From CAZGZD01 sp964530005 (GTDB taxonomy: Bacteria > Patescibacteriota > Microgenomatia > UBA1406 > GWC2-37-13), in the NCBI GenBank assembly GCA_964530005.1, contig CAZGZD010000029.1, forward strand, positions 1 through 9,953: a stretch of DNA of 9,953 bases, read 5' to 3'. The position numbers and the translations under genes were made by a program. Positions 7,817-9,953 of this stretch are shown piece by piece. The notes below the pieces were generated by a model that did not search any database, was not told the origin of the DNA, and was given only the letters and a program-made list of their open reading frames with translations. Position 1 is the stretch's first letter. Each line of letters begins with the position of its first letter.

Positions 7817-7842
7817 TACGACAATCGCGAGAAAATTTGTCG
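7810..7842. repeat. Nested inverted repeats between the MepA-like and VirB6-like genes
   Basis: Three copies of a five-base word alternate in orientation: TTGTC (7810-7814), GACAA (7820-7824) and TTGTC (7837-7841). The outer pair gives a 6/6 inverted repeat, CGACAA (7819-7824) and TTGTCG (7837-7842), around a 12-nt loop that contains TCGCGA. The inner pair is TTGTC-5 nt-GACAA. The two stems share the middle arm and are mutually exclusive. The site lies just past the stop codon of the MepA-like gene and covers the -35 of the next gene. No T-run follows, so it is not a standard intrinsic terminator. Confidence 0.5.
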
Positions 7843-7843
7843 C

Positions 7844-9055
7844 TTAGCATCCCGGCTCACTTACTGGTCCACGTGGTGCATTTACATCAACATGGAAGTG
7901 ATCGTCATGACCCTCAATTGGATGCATTGATGTAAGTGGAAGATTATTCTGTCTGGCAAAAGACATAACCGCGTTATCCACAGCGGTGTCGTTGTACCAG
8001 ATATTTTTTATCTGGCGAGTGGACACAAACATCTTGCCAAGCTCAATACTCCGATTTCGATCACCGCTTACGTTGGCTGCTGACCTATTGGTTATTGTGA
8101 AGTCCACAGCCACCCCCCACTTGTGAGATTTGTGTCCAGTCGCATTGAGATCACCTATTCGGGCGCGTGAGTCTGGATACTTCTTCATCCATGCTTGGGC
8201 AACTGTGTAGAGCGTGCATACAAGTTCTTTTTTGCCAAAGTGTTGGCCCCCGCAACTTGGATTGCTGAATTCATACTCGCCGCGTGTGGCTGGGGGCATC
8301 TGGTAGTAGCCTTGGGCATTGGGCGCTCCCAGATTAGGCGGGCAAGTGACCCCTTGAATGTCGGAGGCTGTGTCAGTACTCCCTGCATCTGGCTTTGGAA
8401 AGTCGATCATACTTTTTAGTGCGTCAACAAGTGGCTTGGTTGCTTTTTCTTCCTCTTCCTTGGCTTGTTGTTGAGCGGATTTTTTTTTGTTTTTTTTACT
8501 AACATCTTTACTCGTGGTATTGATTGATCCATGTCCTATATCTGCCCGTATATCTTGTTCAGCATCTGTAATCGCTTCATTTATAGGCTTATTTGTTACT
8601 AAAAATCCACCATATCCGCGAGTATATAAACCAAGCAAACCCTTGCTTTGTAGAAATGCGTTGATTGCCGCGTCTGCCTTATCAGTCTTTTTCGAGATTA
8701 CGAATGCGTTGATTTCAGGCGAATATGCGATATCAAAGTCATCAGTTGAGGTAGGAAGCTCGCCTTTGAGCTCATCAAGAAGCTTTTTCTCATCCGGTCG
8801 GAGGTCTTGCTCGTATTCATGGATAGTCTGATCATAAATCGATTCTTCTTGCTGAGGTGTGAGGGATTGAGTAGATCCTTCTGCGTCGGAGAAATCAGAC
8901 GCTTGATCTGGACTAGATTGTGAGGGGGATTGTGGTGTAGGGGTGCCAGTGTTCTTTTTTTTCAAACTCAAGCTGGTAAGAGATGTAATAAGAATAAGAA
9001 AAAGCAACAACCCAGCGAAGGCTCCCAAAATAAGTGTAAGAGTTTTATTGGACAT
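7844..9055 (-). CDS. Membrane-anchored MepA-like LAS metallopeptidase (peptidase M74)
   Basis: MepA-type enzymes are zinc endopeptidases that cut peptidoglycan cross-links outside the membrane. This 403-residue protein starts with a membrane helix (about 5-27), then a Ser/Pro/Thr-rich linker (about 35-60). A region at about 105-160 with YSPEINAFVISKK is unrecognised. A Lys-rich then Glu-rich segment (about 186-204) precedes the C-terminal catalytic domain (about 235-403). Active-site spacing matches E. coli MepA: HKSHKWGVAVD gives H308, H311 and D318, and HDDHFH gives H383, H386 and H388; H311, D318 and H388 are the predicted zinc ligands. Four cysteines (238, 268, 280, 403) could form two disulfides. 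It begins 10 nt after the preceding gene's stop with no Shine-Dalgarno, so translation may be coupled. Its place between an NlpC/P60 gene and the VirB6-like gene suggests local wall remodelling for the secretion apparatus. Confidence 0.82.
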   Translation of the reverse strand: MSNKTLTLILGAFAGLLLFLILITSLTSLSLKKKNTGTPTPQSPSQSSPDQASDFSDAEGSTQSLTPQQEESIYDQTIHEYEQDLRPDEKKLLDELKGELPTSTDDFDIAYSPEINAFVISKKTDKADAAINAFLQSKGLLGLYTRGYGGFLVTNKPINEAITDAEQDIRADIGHGSINTTSKDVSKKNKKKSAQQQAKEEEEKATKPLVDALKSMIDFPKPDAGSTDTASDIQGVTCPPNLGAPNAQGYYQMPPATRGEYEFSNPSCGGQHFGKKELVCTLYTVAQAWMKKYPDSRARIGDLNATGHKSHKWGVAVDFTITNRSAANVSGDRNRSIELGKMFVSTRQIKNIWYNDTAVDNAVMSFARQNNLPLTSMHPIEGHDDHFHVDVNAPRGPVSEPGC

Positions 9056-9065
9056 TAGTTTTTAT

Positions 9066-9515
9066 TTATTCCGCAACATATCCTTGATTTTTCAGATATA
9101 AGTATACCTCTTCAGGTATAGTATTTTTGATAGTTGAATCAAACTCAGTGCCGGGGCCTTCTGCAATAATCCATCCTCCACTTACGAATTTAAATACACT
9201 AATTGCGGGATCAGTGGATGAATCTTTGGGCACGCTTTTTCCCACAGCCCATGTATTTTCTTGGAAGTATTTAGTCTCGATAAGTGAAGAATCGGGGGGG
9301 AGTGTATTTGTTTTTTGAATCACTTTTATGAGTGTTTGCTGTGGTTGTGGACTTATACTTTCAATTTGTTGGGCACTCTCTGGTGGCGTCGGGGAGATTG
9401 ATAGGGATTTTTTAATATCATCCTGTCTTGAAAAATTTAATGCAGTCAATGCAATTATGAGTATAACAACAATTCCAGATCCAACTAAAATGGCGATAAA
9501 AAATCTTTTACTCAT
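9066..9515 (-). CDS. Single-pass membrane protein, hypothetical (149 aa)
   Basis: I cannot assign a function. The N-terminus has two basic residues and one membrane helix (about 5-27, FFIAILVGSGIVVILIIALT), giving an N-in topology with an extracytoplasmic remainder. A Pro/Ser/Gln-rich linker (about 40-75) leads to a small domain (about 80-149) with WAVGKSVP, GGWIIAEGPGTEF and a terminal helix-like region ending YLYLKNQGYVAE. The GW...GPGT-F pattern resembles small anchored extracytoplasmic modules I recall from Patescibacteria proteins, but I know no named family. The ATG at 9515 overlaps the upstream stop by four bases (ATGA) and has the strong Shine-Dalgarno GGAGGT five bases before it, so the start is well supported. 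It lies between two wall hydrolases and is probably co-transcribed with both. Confidence 0.8.
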   Translation of the reverse strand: MSKRFFIAILVGSGIVVILIIALTALNFSRQDDIKKSLSISPTPPESAQQIESISPQPQQTLIKVIQKTNTLPPDSSLIETKYFQENTWAVGKSVPKDSSTDPAISVFKFVSGGWIIAEGPGTEFDSTIKNTIPEEVYLYLKNQGYVAE

Positions 9516-9953
9516 GGTGTACCTCCAGGTCCTATATAGCGGAATCCTTTAGTATAATTTGAGAAACCGCTACCGTAGGTTCTATGTATTATACCCTCTC
9601 TGTGGCCAGTAGCCTCAAAGACTGTAAGACGACCATCATATTTTTCAACTATCGCCGTATGTCCGAGGTACCAGACAATATCTCCAGTCCTAACGCTTCC
9701 CAACGGTATCTCTTTTAAAATATCGGTTTGAGAGGGTATGGTTGCGGTTGTGAGATAACGATCTGTACCGAATGCATCATAGATTGCTTGGCCAACAAGG
9801 CCGCTACAGTCAAGTGCGCATCCTGGATTGGCTGGATCTATATTTGGGCATTTGCTACGGCGCCATACACTGGGGAGTGCGCGTTGTGCTTGGCTATATG
9901 GTAGTGGGTCGTATTTAAGAGCTTCACAGTATATTTTTTCATTACCTTGGGTT
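9512..9953 (-). CDS. NlpC/P60-family cysteine peptidase (5' end outside window)
   Basis: NlpC/P60 enzymes hydrolyse peptide bonds in peptidoglycan stems. The frame is open from the right edge to a TGA at 9514-9512, giving 147 visible residues; the N-terminus, and any signal peptide or anchor, is off the edge. The catalytic cysteine is in ALDCSGLVGQAIYDAFG (visible residue 49, codon 9808-9806). The catalytic histidine is in GDIVWYLGHTAIV (visible residue 98, codon 9661-9659). The next strand reads FEATG, so the third polar residue may be Glu113 in place of the more usual His/Asn/Asp. Extra cysteines at visible positions 9, 35 and 45 suggest an oxidising, extracytoplasmic location. A TTG at 9703 is an internal leucine, not the start, because both the catalytic cysteine and much of the domain lie upstream of it. 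The stop overlaps the next gene by four bases. Confidence 0.85.
   Translation of the reverse strand, partial: TQGNEKIYCEALKYDPLPYSQAQRALPSVWRRSKCPNIDPANPGCALDCSGLVGQAIYDAFGTDRYLTTATIPSQTDILKEIPLGSVRTGDIVWYLGHTAIVEKYDGRLTVFEATGHREGIIHRTYGSGFSNYTKGFRYIGPGGTP
9521..9526 (-). promoter_or_regulatory. Strong Shine-Dalgarno site (GGAGGT) of the 149-aa membrane protein
   Basis: On the - strand GGAGGT lies five bases before the ATG at 9515, within the last codons of the NlpC/P60 gene. It fixes the start of the downstream gene and shows that the organism can use Shine-Dalgarno initiation inside operons, in contrast to the near-leaderless promoters elsewhere in the window. Confidence 0.75.

Noticed and set aside
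8480..8500. Long T-run (T8-G-T8) as a terminator or phase-variable tract
   Set aside because: It lies inside the MepA-like gene and encodes a Lys-Asn-Lys stretch in a flexible linker; no hairpin precedes it. Phase variation by slippage is possible in principle but nothing else supports it.
9701..9703. TTG 9703 as the start of a 63-residue protein
   Set aside because: The frame is open upstream to the window edge and contains the NlpC/P60 DCSG motif; the TTG is an internal leucine codon.
1..9953. Alternative genetic code with UGA as glycine (as in Gracilibacteria/SR1)
   Set aside because: The visible genes have no in-frame UGA, and the one UGA at 9514-9512 acts as a stop in a standard ATGA overlap with a strong Shine-Dalgarno for the next gene.
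1..9953. CRISPR array, tRNA, rRNA, transposase or integrase genes
   Set aside because: I saw no regularly spaced direct repeats, no tRNA- or rRNA-like sequence, and no recombinase motifs. Coding density leaves gaps under 80 bp everywhere.

Overview
The window looks like chromosomal DNA of a Patescibacteria/CPR bacterium, most likely of the Microgenomates type. This rests on family recognition from memory, not on a search. The pointers are a two-helix T4SS pilin ending in a 'PGF' tail, a polytopic VirB6/TrbL-like protein with an 'ALPRI...ITFSFPIAG' segment, reduced versions of housekeeping proteins, and compact intergenic gaps. The standard bacterial code is assumed: TAA, TAG and one TGA act as stops.

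Layout. On the + strand (1-6021) lie the 3' part of yidC (membrane insertase), jag/khpB (KH-R3H RNA-binding protein), a 1291-residue orphan protein with a possible C-terminal membrane anchor, and a secreted/membrane pilin-like protein of the Mbov_0395/TrbC-VirB2 class with a cysteine-rich ectodomain. On the - strand (9953-6066, read right to left) lie a partial NlpC/P60 cysteine peptidase, a 149-residue single-pass membrane protein, a membrane-anchored MepA-like (M74/LAS) metallopeptidase, and a 571-residue VirB6/TrbL-like membrane protein. The two transcription units converge at 6022-6065.

How they fit together. yidC-jag is a conserved pair, usually part of rpmH-rnpA-yidC-jag near oriC. What follows it here appears to be part of a type IV secretion/pilus-like envelope machine: a pilin, an inner-membrane channel protein, two unrelated peptidoglycan hydrolases that could open the wall, and two uncharacterised proteins. 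No VirB4/VirD4-type ATPase is present in the window, so the system is incomplete as seen.

Regulation. Four genes have sigma-70-like promoters whose -10 element lies only 5-11 nt before the start codon. This implies leaderless or near-leaderless mRNAs. The only strong Shine-Dalgarno sequence found (GGAGGT at 9526-9521, - strand) serves an operon-internal gene. The best candidates for undescribed biology are the 1291-residue orphan, the cysteine-rich pilin ectodomain and the MepA-like enzyme carrying an extra domain.
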